From: Pseudomonas mucoides
GTDB taxonomy: Bacteria > Pseudomonadota > Gammaproteobacteria > Pseudomonadales > Pseudomonadaceae
NCBI RefSeq assembly: GCF_015461845.1
Contig: NZ_JACOPW010000007.1
Span: 238,382 to 302,381, forward strand
DNA: 64,000 nucleotides
Direction: 5' to 3'
The translations under genes were made by a program, and so were the position numbers. The notes below the pieces were generated by a model. That model searched no databases and was not told the origin of the DNA. It saw only the letters and a program-made list of their open reading frames with translations. This document shows, piece by piece, positions 25,335 through 34,867 of the stretch; positions within the stretch are counted from its first letter, which is position 1, and every line of letters starts with the position of its first letter.

Positions 25335-25381
25335 AAAAAAGCCCGCTGCCAAACCAAAAGGGTTCGGCAGCGGGCTTCTTT
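25335..25381. terminator. Bidirectional intrinsic terminator
   Basis: GCCCGCTGCC (25341-25350) pairs with GGCAGCGGGC (25366-25375), flanked by A6 and a T-rich tail. It separates the converging DUF6124 and VOC genes. Confidence 0.85.
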
Positions 25382-25403
25382 GTTCCGCTTACAACGTTTG
25401 CGC

Positions 25404-25772
25404 TCAGAGGCTGATCGCGTTGGTGAACACCAACCGGTTACCGAACGGGTCGGCAATGGTCATGTCCTGGCTGCCCCACGGCATGGCCTGAATCTGCGGG
25501 TGCGAAAACGTGTATTCCTTGGCAATCAACTGTTGCTGGAACACCTCAAGCTCATCCGTCTCGATCCGCAAGGCCGAACCCGGCGTCGCATCGCCGTGGT
25601 GTTCGGACAGGTGCAACACGCATTCGCCGCGAGACACCTGCAAGTACAACGGGAAGTTCGCTTCGAAACGATGCTGCCAGTCGATCTTGAAGCCGAGGAA
25701 GTCGACGTAGAACTCTATCGCTTTGCGTTCATCGAAAATCCGCAGGATCGGGGTGGTTTTGCCGAAGCTCAT
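25404..25772 (-). CDS. VOC-superfamily (glyoxalase/bleomycin-resistance-like) protein
   Basis: 122 residues forming one pair of beta-alpha-beta-beta-beta modules: TPILRIFDERKAIEFYVDFLGF, then GECVLHLSEHHGD and MTIADPFGNRLVF. The length and the GECVLHLSEHHGD stretch fit the bleomycin-resistance-like branch, which binds drugs or acts on small molecules. The substrate is unknown; many chromosomal members are not resistance proteins. Confidence 0.8.
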   Translation of the reverse strand: MSFGKTTPILRIFDERKAIEFYVDFLGFKIDWQHRFEANFPLYLQVSRGECVLHLSEHHGDATPGSALRIETDELEVFQQQLIAKEYTFSHPQIQAMPWGSQDMTIADPFGNRLVFTNAISL

Positions 25773-25839
25773 AGGAGTGTTCTCGCCAGTGGGAAGGGCC
25801 CGTGTTCAGCGGGCCATGTGTCTGGTTCAAATGATCGGA

Positions 25840-27252
25840 TCAACGCAGCGTCTTGAGCGCGAGATCACTGTAGTAGAAGCTGTTCTTGCCAGTGCGCGCA
25901 AAGAAGAAGTAACCATAATCCGACAAGTAATAGTAGGTATTGAGCCGTTTGTACTCATCGTCTTTTTTACTGCAGGTCAACTCTTTGGCTGAACCGCTCA
26001 AGGTGACATTGAGTTCGCTGGCCGGCAGCTCGCGAATGACGGTGCAATCGTTACTGTCTTGACGCTCCTCGACTTTGCCGAACAGTGTGTTGGTGCTGCG
26101 GACCGTCGCGTTGTAGTTCAACCGCTCGTTGATCGGCATATGCTGCCAGTCGCCGGTGAAACTCAAGTTGATGACACTGGAACTGTCTTTCATCGAAGGG
26201 CCCTTCGAGACGCCGAATCGACTCAATTTCGCCAGATCGAACAGTCCGTGAAAGGACACTGCATCGCTCTCGTAATGGGTCCCTGACAAACGCAGGGTCA
26301 TCTGCTGCGAAGCGCTATCGATACCGATAAAACGCTCTTCACGCATGTCCGTGGTCTTGGCCTTGTAAGTCGACTGCCCTGCCACTTCCACATAGCTGAG
26401 CGGTTTAACGGCAACCGGCATGTTCAGGTTTTTGATGGCCGATGCGACAGCAGGGGAAAGCGGCGCCAGGGTCACTGGCGCGGTTTTCTTCGCACGGGCA
26501 ACGAACTTCGGAAGTTGCGCTGCCGACTCCGGTTTATCGCAGGCCAATTTGAACAGCTGGTTATAGTCGTCGTTGCTGCCGCTAATCGCCGTGGCCGTCA
26601 GTGCAACGGCATCCTGGCCATCTGTGACGGTGTTGTTGGCGTCCAGATCGTATCCCGCCACCACGCGATACGTCTGCTTGCCACAATCGACCGCATACCG
26701 CTCGCGTTTCTGGGCATAGGGCGCGTCGTAGGGCGCATCAAAACCAATCAAAGGATTATCGTAGGCCGCCCAGAATCTCAGTTCGGCACCGTCCTTCTTG
26801 AGGCTGTTGCGATCAATCAATACCCATTGATCCTCGCCGCTGCCTTTGACGACACGCCAATCCGAGGCTGGAGTACTGGCACACGCCTTGATGAAATCCG
26901 GGTTGCTTTTCAGCACCCCGAGCACGTTGGCCGGAACCGCTCTGCCCGTCGAATACTGGTGAGCATTTAGACCTGGATACATCCGGCCGCCACCGCCCAG
27001 ATAGAGCAAGGTGGCCCGATCAGATGTACAGGAAGCTTCCATTTGAAATACCAGCCCTGCCGCCGCCTGGGCATTGCCGGAATGGCTGATCTGGAAACTC
27101 AGGACATCGCCTTCACGCATGATCGAATCACTGACCAGAGGCTTCGACAGAACGCCGTTGAACAACGTCTCGGCTTCCGCCGCCCGGCGTGCCTGTGGGC
27201 TGACACAACCCGCCAATAACGTAACGGCAACGAACAAACAAATGCGGTACAT
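25840..27252 (-). CDS. Hypothetical lipoprotein
   Basis: 470 residues starting MYRICLFVAVTLLAGCVSP: the lipobox LLAGC puts the lipidated cysteine at residue 16, and Val+2/Ser+3 is consistent with outer membrane sorting. The body has nine or more cysteines scattered in C...DRATL and ACDKPESA contexts and no recognised domain. The start at 27252 has CAGGGAG upstream; a longer frame to 27285 would bury the lipobox. It stands alone, so no role can be inferred. Confidence 0.7.
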   Translation of the reverse strand: MYRICLFVAVTLLAGCVSPQARRAAEAETLFNGVLSKPLVSDSIMREGDVLSFQISHSGNAQAAAGLVFQMEASCTSDRATLLYLGGGGRMYPGLNAHQYSTGRAVPANVLGVLKSNPDFIKACASTPASDWRVVKGSGEDQWVLIDRNSLKKDGAELRFWAAYDNPLIGFDAPYDAPYAQKRERYAVDCGKQTYRVVAGYDLDANNTVTDGQDAVALTATAISGSNDDYNQLFKLACDKPESAAQLPKFVARAKKTAPVTLAPLSPAVASAIKNLNMPVAVKPLSYVEVAGQSTYKAKTTDMREERFIGIDSASQQMTLRLSGTHYESDAVSFHGLFDLAKLSRFGVSKGPSMKDSSSVINLSFTGDWQHMPINERLNYNATVRSTNTLFGKVEERQDSNDCTVIRELPASELNVTLSGSAKELTCSKKDDEYKRLNTYYYLSDYGYFFFARTGKNSFYYSDLALKTLR

Positions 27253-27363
27253 GAAACTCCCTGGGCGACGCACGCCAAAATCCACTGAATGTCAGCGCTT
27301 CGGCTTGGGAGTGGCTTTCTTTAATCGCAATGTGCCATCAGTACGACGGTCCGCAAAAAATGC

Positions 27364-28821
27364 TTACTGAAACCCGCCCCGCAAATCCCCTTCCCGCGCC
27401 AGAAACCGCCCTTCCCTTTTACCGTTCGCCTGCCCGTCGCTGTAACTCAACACGCCGTTGACCCACACGCCGTCAATCCCTTCTGCCGCTCGTTGCGGAT
27501 CGTTGAAGTCCGCCACGTCGCGAATGGTCAGCGGATTGAACAACACCAGATCCGCCCAATGCCCTTCACGGATTTCTCCGCGCGCCTTCAAGCCAAACCG
27601 CGCCGCCGACAGCCCGGTCATTTTGTGTACCGCGGTGTGCAGCGGAAACAACCCGACATCGCGACTGAAATGTCCCAGAACCCGTGGGAATGCGCCCCAC
27701 AAGCGTGGATGCGGGAACGGGTCTTCCGGCAATCCGTCAGAGCCGACCATCGATAGCGGATGCGCGAGGATTCTTCGTACGTCTGATTCATCCATTCCGT
27801 AGTACACCGCGCCCGCCGGTTGCAATTGGCGGGCGGCGTCGAGCAATGACAGGTGCCACTCGGCGGCGATGTCCATCAGGTCGCGACCGCCCATTTCAGG
27901 GTGCGGGGTGGACCAGGTGATGGTGATGCGATGGGCATCGGTGACTTGTTTGAGGTCCAGTGTCGAAGAACTCGCCGCATAGGGATAACAGTCGCAGCCC
28001 ACCGGATGGGTTTTCGCCGCGTGTTCGAGGGAGGCCAGCAATTGCGGACTGCGCCCCCAGTTTCCGGCGCCCGCGCATTTGAGGTGGGAAATGATCACAG
28101 GGGATTTCGCATGTCGGCCGATCTGGAACGCCTCGTCCATGGCCTCTAGCACCGGTTCGAACTCACTGCGCAAATGGGTGGTGTACACCGCACCGAATGC
28201 CGTCAGCTCTTCGGTCAGTTGCATCACTTCTTCGGTGGAGGCCGAAAAGGCGCTGGCGTACGCCAGGCCTGTGGATAAGCCCAATGCTCCGGCCTCCAGG
28301 CTTTCGCGCAGTTGCTCGCGCATCGCACTGATTTCGTCTGGCGTGGCGGTACGAAACAGGTCGTCGAGGTGATTGTTGCGCAGCGCCGTGTGACCGACCA
28401 GTGCGGCGACGTTCAGCGTGGTGTTCGCCGCTTCGACCGCCGCGCGGTAGTCGCTGAAGGTCGGATAAACAAATGCTGCGGCCGTGCCGAGCAGGTTCAT
28501 CGGGTCCGGCGGATTGCCCTTCAAACTCACCGGCGAAGCGCTGATTCCGCAGTTGCCGACGATCACCGTGGTCACGCCCTGGCTGAGTTTGGGCAGCATC
28601 TCTGGCTGGCGGATCACCACCGTGTCGTCATGGGTGTGGACGTCGATGAAACCCGGCGCCAGCACGCGACCGGCAGCGTCGATTTCTTCGCTGGCAGTGG
28701 CGTCGTGCAAGTCGCCGATGCGCTCGATGCGGCCGTTCAGGATTGCCACGTCGGCGGGATAACCGGGGGCATTGCTGCCGTCGATGATCAGGGCGTTGCG
28801 AATCAGCGTGTCGTACTGCAT
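27364..28821 (-). CDS. N-acyl-D-amino-acid deacylase (D-aminoacylase, amidohydrolase fold)
   Basis: 485 residues. GFIDVHTHDD carries the HxH metal ligands, VGNCGIS the bridging-site Cys, VGHTALR and ISHLKCAGAGNW the later ligands, and VGSDGLPED the catalytic Asp: the full D-aminoacylase set. It releases D-amino acids from N-acyl forms in the cytosol. The ATG is 1 nt after the RpiR gene stop (TGACATG), so translation is probably coupled. Operon partners are the RpiR regulator and a GntP permease, which may import the N-acyl-D-amino acid or its product. Confidence 0.85.
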   Translation of the reverse strand: MQYDTLIRNALIIDGSNAPGYPADVAILNGRIERIGDLHDATASEEIDAAGRVLAPGFIDVHTHDDTVVIRQPEMLPKLSQGVTTVIVGNCGISASPVSLKGNPPDPMNLLGTAAAFVYPTFSDYRAAVEAANTTLNVAALVGHTALRNNHLDDLFRTATPDEISAMREQLRESLEAGALGLSTGLAYASAFSASTEEVMQLTEELTAFGAVYTTHLRSEFEPVLEAMDEAFQIGRHAKSPVIISHLKCAGAGNWGRSPQLLASLEHAAKTHPVGCDCYPYAASSSTLDLKQVTDAHRITITWSTPHPEMGGRDLMDIAAEWHLSLLDAARQLQPAGAVYYGMDESDVRRILAHPLSMVGSDGLPEDPFPHPRLWGAFPRVLGHFSRDVGLFPLHTAVHKMTGLSAARFGLKARGEIREGHWADLVLFNPLTIRDVADFNDPQRAAEGIDGVWVNGVLSYSDGQANGKREGRFLAREGDLRGGFQ

Positions 28822-28822
28822 G

Positions 28823-29683
28823 TCAGTCTCCCAGCGGCAAGTGATCGTCGCCGCCGCGGTAATCGTCGAGGGCGAGTTTGATCCGCCGCAGACGTTCTTG
28901 ATTGTCTTCAGGATTGGCCAGCGCCAGCTCGGTGGCAAGCACGTCGATGGCCAGCAGCATGCCGTAGCGCGCCGCCGTGGGTTTGTAAATAAACGAGGTT
29001 TCGACGCCTTGCAGCGGCAACAGCACGTCGGCCAATTGCGCCAGCGGCGAGTCGGCCCGGGTGATGGCGACAATGCGGGCGCCGTAACTGCGGGCCAGTT
29101 CGACGGCTTCAATGAGTTCAGGCGTAATGCCGGTCAACGAACAGGCAATCACGGCCCGGCCGGCATCAAGGCTGGCGGCGGTGACGCGCATCATTACCGG
29201 GTCGTGGCACACCGCAATCGGGTAGCCGAATCGCACCAGGCGCACCTGCAGTTCATCGCTGCACAAAGTCGAGCAGCCGCCCATGCCGAACGCGTGAATC
29301 ATTCGCGCCTTGCCCAGCAGCTTCACCGCATCGGCGAAGCGCGACTCGTCGAACGCCGACAGATGCTGGCGCAAGGTCGACTCGATATCACCGACGATCT
29401 GCCCGTAAAACGCCGACTGATCGGGGGTGCCCGCCGGGTCGAGAAAGCGGCTGCCGACGCCGCTGGCCTGGGCCAGTTGCAGGCGCAAGTCACGCAAGTC
29501 GCGGCAGCCCACCGTGCGGGCGAACCGCGACAGCGTGGCGGTACTGACTTCCGCCCTCAGCGCCAGCTCATCGAGGCTGGCAGCGGAGGCAAACCCTACG
29601 TCGTCGAGCATCAGGCGAGCGATACGCCCTTCACCGGCGCTGAAGGAATCCTGGCGGGCGCGGATCTGATAAAGGATGTCCAT
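28823..29683 (-). CDS. MurR/RpiR-family transcriptional regulator
   Basis: 286 residues. The N-terminal RpiR helix-turn-helix (LDELALRAEVSTATLSRFARTVG, residues about 37-60) is followed by a SIS sugar-isomerase-type domain with RMIHAFGMGGCSTLCSDELQVRL and AVIACSLTGITPELIEAVELAR. SIS-domain regulators sense phosphosugars or, in this gene context, amino-acid derivatives. It lies between the permease (15 nt gap) and the deacylase (1 nt gap) and probably controls this operon. Confidence 0.85.
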   Translation of the reverse strand: MDILYQIRARQDSFSAGEGRIARLMLDDVGFASAASLDELALRAEVSTATLSRFARTVGCRDLRDLRLQLAQASGVGSRFLDPAGTPDQSAFYGQIVGDIESTLRQHLSAFDESRFADAVKLLGKARMIHAFGMGGCSTLCSDELQVRLVRFGYPIAVCHDPVMMRVTAASLDAGRAVIACSLTGITPELIEAVELARSYGARIVAITRADSPLAQLADVLLPLQGVETSFIYKPTAARYGMLLAIDVLATELALANPEDNQERLRRIKLALDDYRGGDDHLPLGD

Positions 29684-29698
29684 GGCAGGCGACTCCGG

Positions 29699-31048
29699 TT
29701 AAATCAGGTAGGAAAGGCCCACGGTCAGGCCGAAAGCGACCACGGAAATAATGGTCTCCAGCACCGTCCAGGTCTTGAAGGTCTGGGCCACGGTCATGTT
29801 GAAGTATTCCTTGATCAACCAGAAGCCGCCGTCGTTGACGTGAGAAAAAATCACCGAGCCGGCACCGGTCGCCAACACCAGCAATTCCGGGTGCGGATAA
29901 CCCAGCCCAATCGCCACCGGCGCAACAATCCCCGAAGCCGTGGTCATCGCCACCGTCGCGGAACCGGTGGCAATGCGCATCAACGCGGCGAACAGCCAGC
30001 CCATGATCAGCGGCGACAACTGAAATTCGTGGGCCAGGCTGACGATCTGATCGGTAACGCCGGCGTCCACCAGAATCCGGTTCAGGCCGCCGCCGGCGCC
30101 GACCAGCAAGGTGATGCTCGCCGTGGGTGCCAGGCATTCATTGGTGAATTTTAGAATCGATTCACGGCTGAAGCCTTGGGCAATACCCAGGGTCCAGAAG
30201 CTCAGCAAGGTCGCCAGCAACAGGGCGATCACCGAGTTGCCGATGAACAGCAAGAACTGGTTGAAGCCGCTGCCCGGCGTGGAAATCAGGTTGGCCCAGC
30301 CACCGATCAGCATCAACACCACCGGCAGCAAAATAGTCGCCATGGTGATGCCGAAGCCCGGCAGGCTGTCGCGCGGTTCGCGGTCGAGGAATTGGCGCTC
30401 CAGCGGGTTCTCGGCCGGCAATTGAATGCGTGGCACGATGAACTTGGCGTACAGCGGCCCGGCAATGATTGCCGTCGGAATGCCGATCAAAATCGCGTAC
30501 ATCAACGTCTGCCCGACCGACGCCCCATACACCTGCACCGCCAGCATCGCTGCGGGGTGCGGTGGCACCAGGGCGTGAACCACGGAGAGACCGGCGACCA
30601 TCGGCAAACCGACCATCAGGATCGACACGCCGACGCGGCGTGCCACGGTGAAGGCAATCGGCACCAGCAATACAAAACCGACTTCGAAAAACAGCGGCAA
30701 CCCGACCAGGAACGCGATGCAGACCATCGCCCAATGCGCGTTCTTTTCGCCGAATCGGTCGATCAAGGTCCGCGCCACCTGCTCGGCACCGCCGGACTCG
30801 GCCATCATCTTGCCGAGCATCGTGCCCAGCGCCACCACCAACGCGATATGCCCCAGGGTTTTGCCGACGCCCGCCTCGTAAGCGCCGACCACGCCGGACG
30901 CCGGCATCCCGGCCAGCAAGGCCAGGCCGATGGACACCAGGGTGATGACGATGAAGGGATTGAGTCGGTAACGGGCGATCAGCACGATCAGCGCAATGAT
31001 GGCGATGGCGGCATACACCAGCAGCCAATAGCCGAAGGACAGGGTCAT
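29699..31048 (-). CDS. GntP-family permease
   Basis: 449 residues with about twelve membrane segments. GTMLGKMMAESGGAEQVARTLID and LVPPHPAAMLAV are the GntP signatures. Classical members are gluconate/proton symporters, but GntP proteins next to D-aminoacylase genes more likely carry the deacylase substrate. The start at 31048 has GAGGAGTACCGC; the frame extends to 31120 without a better start. First gene of the operon. Confidence 0.85.
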   Translation of the reverse strand: MTLSFGYWLLVYAAIAIIALIVLIARYRLNPFIVITLVSIGLALLAGMPASGVVGAYEAGVGKTLGHIALVVALGTMLGKMMAESGGAEQVARTLIDRFGEKNAHWAMVCIAFLVGLPLFFEVGFVLLVPIAFTVARRVGVSILMVGLPMVAGLSVVHALVPPHPAAMLAVQVYGASVGQTLMYAILIGIPTAIIAGPLYAKFIVPRIQLPAENPLERQFLDREPRDSLPGFGITMATILLPVVLMLIGGWANLISTPGSGFNQFLLFIGNSVIALLLATLLSFWTLGIAQGFSRESILKFTNECLAPTASITLLVGAGGGLNRILVDAGVTDQIVSLAHEFQLSPLIMGWLFAALMRIATGSATVAMTTASGIVAPVAIGLGYPHPELLVLATGAGSVIFSHVNDGGFWLIKEYFNMTVAQTFKTWTVLETIISVVAFGLTVGLSYLI

Positions 31049-31084
31049 GCGGTACTCCTCGAAAGGGTCACGTCGAATGGATTG

Positions 31085-31105
31085 TGAAACTCTTAAAACA
31101 TTTCG
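31085..31105. promoter_or_regulatory. TGAAA-N11-TTTCG imperfect palindrome before the GntP operon
   Basis: TGAAA (31085-31089) and TTTCG (31101-31105) flank an A/T-rich centre, close to the spaced inverted half-sites seen for RpiR-family regulators. It lies 37-57 bp upstream of the GntP start. Weak evidence. Confidence 0.3.
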
Positions 31106-31217
31106 AGAGGTGATTTTCAAACGAGGTGAAAGTTATTTTCGTACAGGGGTAAGGGTTGTCGCTGAGAGATATGCGAGGTCGGTGAATATGAAAATCCGAC
31201 AGGCGAATTTTCATGCT

Positions 31218-31248
31218 GATCGTTCCCACGCGCCGCGTGGGAATGATC
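31218..31248. repeat. Single hairpin of the TTCCCACGC class
   Basis: GATCGTTCCCACGC and GCGTGGGAATGATC form a near-perfect hairpin of the same sequence class as the array at 13136. It lies between the SulP gene stop (31260) and the GntP operon. Confidence 0.75.
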
Positions 31249-31259
31249 TCGAGGAAGTC

Positions 31260-32705
31260 TCAGTCGTGATTCACCCGGGCGCGTTTCAGCAGTTTCTTGC
31301 AACGCTCCGACAGGTGCAGCACGCGCAGGTGCTTGCCGGCCTTGGTGTAGCGTTCGCGCAACGTATCCAGCGCAGAGATGGCCGAGTAATCGACGAAGCT
31401 CAAATGCCGGCAATCCAGCGTGACGTGGGCAGGATCATTGGCCGGGTCGAATTGATTGAGGAAGGGGGTGGTCGAGGCAAAGAACAGCGTGCCATGCACC
31501 CGGTAGAGTTTGCTGCCGTCGTTTTCCAGATGACTGTCGGCGTACAGCTGCCGGGCCTGCTGCCAGGCAAAGTTGAGCGCGGCGATGATGATCCCGCACA
31601 ACACGGCGGTGGCCAGATCGGTGAACACCGTAATCACCGTCACCGCGATGATCACCAAGACGTCGTTCAACGGCACTTTGTTCACCACCCGCAACGAGGC
31701 CCAGGCGAACGTTTGCTGTGACACCACAAACATCACCCCGACCAGCGCCGCCAGCGGAATGCGCTCGATCAGCGGCGACAGAAACAGAATGAACAGCAGG
31801 ATCAACACCCCGGCAACCACCCCGGACAGTCGACCGCGACCGCCGGAACTGAGGTTGATCACGGTCTGGCCGATCATCGCGCAACCGCCCATGCCACCGA
31901 ACACGCCAGAGACCATGTTGGCCGCGCCCAGCGCCACGCACTCACGATCCGGGAAGCCGCGGCTCTCGGTGATTTCGTCGGTCAGGTTCAAGGTCAGCAG
32001 GGTTTCCAGCAGGCCGACCAGCGCCATCAAAATCGCGTAGGGCGCGATGATGCGCAGGGTGTCCAGACTCCAGGGAATGTCTGGCAACGCAAAGGTCGGC
32101 AAGCCCCCGGCAATGTGCGCCATGTCGCCCAGCGTACGGGTCGGCAAGCCCAGCAGATACACCGCCAGCCCCACACCGAGAATCGCCACCAGTGCCGGCG
32201 GCACCGCACGCGTGAGGCGCGGCAGCAGGTAAACGATGGCCATGGTCACGGCCACCAGCCCCGTCATCATGTACAGCGGCGTACCACTGAGCCAGGTGTC
32301 ACCGTTTTTGAAATGCTCCAACTGCGCCAGGGCGATGATGATCGCCAGGCCGTTGACGAAACCGAGCATCACCGGGTGCGGGACCATGCGCACCAGTTTG
32401 CCCAGTTTCAGCAACCCGAACGCCAGCATGATCAACCCGCCGAGCAACACGGTGGCCAGCAAATACTGCACACCGTGCTGCACCACCAGCGCGACGATCA
32501 CTACCGCCATCGAACCTGCAGCCCCGGACACCATGCCCGGCCGACCGCCGAACAGCGCGGTCAGGGTGCAAATGATGAACGCCCCGTAAAGACCCATCAG
32601 CGGATTGAGGTGAGCCACCAGCGCGAAGGCGATGCATTCGGGCAGCAGGGCGAAAGAGGTCGTGAGCCCGGCCAGGACATCGGCGCGTAGACGTTTTGGT
32701 TTCAT
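31260..32705 (-). CDS. SulP-family anion transporter with STAS domain
   Basis: 481 residues. The N-terminal 11-12 membrane segments include GLYGAFIICTLTALFGGRPG and SGAAGSMAVVIVAL, the SulP substrate region, and the C-terminal 90 residues form a STAS domain (HVTLDCRHLSFVDYSAISAL). It carries sulfate, bicarbonate or a related anion into the cytosol. The chosen ATG at 32705 lacks a strong ribosome site; upstream in-frame extension to 32810 looks non-native. Confidence 0.85.
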   Translation of the reverse strand: MKPKRLRADVLAGLTTSFALLPECIAFALVAHLNPLMGLYGAFIICTLTALFGGRPGMVSGAAGSMAVVIVALVVQHGVQYLLATVLLGGLIMLAFGLLKLGKLVRMVPHPVMLGFVNGLAIIIALAQLEHFKNGDTWLSGTPLYMMTGLVAVTMAIVYLLPRLTRAVPPALVAILGVGLAVYLLGLPTRTLGDMAHIAGGLPTFALPDIPWSLDTLRIIAPYAILMALVGLLETLLTLNLTDEITESRGFPDRECVALGAANMVSGVFGGMGGCAMIGQTVINLSSGGRGRLSGVVAGVLILLFILFLSPLIERIPLAALVGVMFVVSQQTFAWASLRVVNKVPLNDVLVIIAVTVITVFTDLATAVLCGIIIAALNFAWQQARQLYADSHLENDGSKLYRVHGTLFFASTTPFLNQFDPANDPAHVTLDCRHLSFVDYSAISALDTLRERYTKAGKHLRVLHLSERCKKLLKRARVNHD

Positions 32706-32796
32706 GAGGGAATCGCACGCAGGGAGTGACGAGAAGAAAGTGCGCGGATGGTACGGAATTGCGGGCAGCCCGGCCAGTTGTTGGGCCTTCGCAAAT

Positions 32797-32879
32797 GCCA
32801 TCGCGGGCAAGCCATGTTCCTACAAGGGATTTGCGTCGTTCACAAATCCCCTGTGGGAGCGTGGCTTGCCCGCGATGGC
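32797..32879. repeat. REP doublet with perfect 18-bp arms
   Basis: GCCATCGCGGGCAAGCCA (32797-32814) is exactly inverted at 32862-32879. This GCGGGCAAGCC class differs from the GCGAGCAAGCTCG class elsewhere in the window. Confidence 0.85.
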
Positions 32880-32901
32880 CGCGACACGATTTAGAGCGAA
32901 C

Positions 32902-33795
32902 TCAAACCATCTCGTCCCGAATCCACTCAATCACCGACACCCGCTTCGGCGCCCAGCCCAGCAACTCACGCGCCTTTTTCCCGCGCACCCGGCTGTTGGA
33001 ACCCAAGCCATAGTTGGCCATTTCATACCCCCACTCGGCCTCGGCGTCTTTCAGCGGCCAGTCTTGCGGCGCGCCCAGCTCCAGCGCGTGGGCAATCGCG
33101 GTGGTCATGTCGAAGAACGACGCTTCACCGCTTTCAACGAAGTAGAACGTGCCCGGCACATTTTTGGTCAGTGCCAGCAGGTACAGGGACACCACGTCTT
33201 CGATGTGCACGTTGGACCAGATGTTCTGACCCGGGCCGACATGCCGGACCACGCCACTTTTACGCGCCTGCTTGAGCAAGCGCGGCAATTGCACGCTGTC
33301 ACGATTGACGCCCAGGCTATGGCCATAAATCAGCGTGTTGCAGATCACCGCCGAGTTCACGCCATCGTTCGCGGCGGCGAGGATCAGGTTGTCGATGGCC
33401 ACGCGGGCGGCCTTGTCGACGGTCGGTGCCGGCAGTTTGTCTTCGAAGTAGATGACGTCGCTGGCGTGACCGCCCGAGGCATCGCCGACGATGCTCGAAC
33501 CGCTGGTGTGCAGGAATACTTTGTTGGAACCGCGCAAGGCGTCGAGCAACGCTTGCACCGCGCCGCGATGGTCGCTGCTGGCGGCGTTGATCACGGCGTC
33601 GGCCGCACGGGCCTGTTCGGCGAGCAGTGCGCTGTCGTCCAGCGTGCCGATCACCGGGGTGATGCCCAGCGCGCTCAACTCATTGGCTTGGGCTTCGCTA
33701 CGCACCAGGCCGGTGACCTTGTGGCCCGCGCGGATCAGACCGGTGGCGATGGAGCCGCCGATGAAACCTGCAGCGCCGGTGACGAATACGTTCAT
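32902..33795 (-). CDS. Extended SDR / NAD-dependent epimerase-dehydratase-like protein
   Basis: 298 residues starting MNVFVTGAAGFIGGSIATGL, an N-terminal GxxGxxG NAD(P) site. Usual positions of the catalytic Tyr/Lys are altered: HTSGSSIVGD is followed by FEDKLPAPTVDKAARVAID, with no clear YxxxK, so it may be an atypical SDR that binds rather than epimerises. It lies downstream of the LysR gene on the same strand and upstream of the SulP gene. AGGGAG precedes the ATG. Confidence 0.75.
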   Translation of the reverse strand: MNVFVTGAAGFIGGSIATGLIRAGHKVTGLVRSEAQANELSALGITPVIGTLDDSALLAEQARAADAVINAASSDHRGAVQALLDALRGSNKVFLHTSGSSIVGDASGGHASDVIYFEDKLPAPTVDKAARVAIDNLILAAANDGVNSAVICNTLIYGHSLGVNRDSVQLPRLLKQARKSGVVRHVGPGQNIWSNVHIEDVVSLYLLALTKNVPGTFYFVESGEASFFDMTTAIAHALELGAPQDWPLKDAEAEWGYEMANYGLGSNSRVRGKKARELLGWAPKRVSVIEWIRDEMV

Positions 33796-33898
33796 GGAGA
33801 AACTCCCTGCGTGAATAAGTGATGCGACGAGTATCAAGGAGTGATCTCTGACGAAAAATCCCCTCTGACCCAATTCACTCTTGCGCAGGGATCACGAA

Positions 33899-34810
33899 TC
33901 AGCCTTTGAAATCCGAGTTCGCATACAACGCCAATTTGCCCTGAATAAAGTCGAGGAAGCACTGAATGCGCAGGGCCAGTTGCGAGTTGCGGTAGTACAC
34001 CGCGTTGATTGGCTGGCGATAGCCGCTGTTGAAGTCCGCCAGCAGCACCTGCAAACGGCCGGCGCGAATATCTTCGATGGTCATGTAGTGCGACAGGCAG
34101 GCAATGCCCTGGCCTTCCAGCGCCAGGTGGCGGATCGTCTCGCCGCTGGAGGCACTGATCGACGCCTCAATTGGCCAGCGATCTCCATGCACGTAACGCA
34201 ACGGCCATTGGTTGAGACCTTCGTTCTGGGTAAAACCCAACAACGCATGCTTACTCAAGTCCGCCACTGCCTGCGGCGCGCCGTGTTGCTCGAGGTAGGC
34301 CGGGCTGGCGACGATGTGCAGTGGACTGCACCCCAGCGAGCGAGCGTGCAAGGTCGAGTCGGCCAACGTGCCGATGCGGATCGCGATGTCGGTGCTTTGC
34401 TCGAGCAGGTCGATGATCAGATCGTTGCTGTTGAGTTCGAGCTGGATGTCCGGGTAGAGACGGCGGAATTCGTCGATGTACGGCACGATTGCGTGCAGCA
34501 TGAACGGTGACGCCGCGTTAATCCTCAGCCGCCCGGACGGGGTTTGCTGGCGTGAGTTGAGGCGTTCTTCGAGCTCGTCCATCTGATCGAGAATCCGCTT
34601 GGCGTGCTCGAAGAAGTACTTGCCCTCTTCGGTCAGGTCCATGCGTCGTGTGGTGCGGTTGATCAGCGTGGTATCGAGTTTGGCCTCCAGCCGCGACAGC
34701 GTGCGACTGACCGCCGAAGGCGTTTGCCCGACCTGTTCGGCGGCAGCGGAAATCGACCCGCATTCAATCACGCAGACGAAAATCTGCAATTCATCGGATC
34801 TGGCTTTCAC
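33899..34810 (-). CDS. LysR-family transcriptional regulator
   Basis: 303 residues from a GTG at 34810 with GAGGGG upstream. The helix-turn-helix is at residues about 17-45 (GSISAAAEQVGQTPSAVSRTLSRLEAK), followed by a substrate-binding domain with IRIGTLADSTLHARSLG. This is the CrgA/YafC-like branch common next to quinone reductase genes. It sits 57 nt downstream of the mdaB gene on the same strand and probably regulates it or the SDR gene. Confidence 0.85.
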   Translation of the reverse strand: MKARSDELQIFVCVIECGSISAAAEQVGQTPSAVSRTLSRLEAKLDTTLINRTTRRMDLTEEGKYFFEHAKRILDQMDELEERLNSRQQTPSGRLRINAASPFMLHAIVPYIDEFRRLYPDIQLELNSNDLIIDLLEQSTDIAIRIGTLADSTLHARSLGCSPLHIVASPAYLEQHGAPQAVADLSKHALLGFTQNEGLNQWPLRYVHGDRWPIEASISASSGETIRHLALEGQGIACLSHYMTIEDIRAGRLQVLLADFNSGYRQPINAVYYRNSQLALRIQCFLDFIQGKLALYANSDFKG

Positions 34811-34867
34811 AAAGGCCCCTCATTCAAAACTGGCTTGATAGTAGCTGGATGCGGGGCAAAAGGAACC

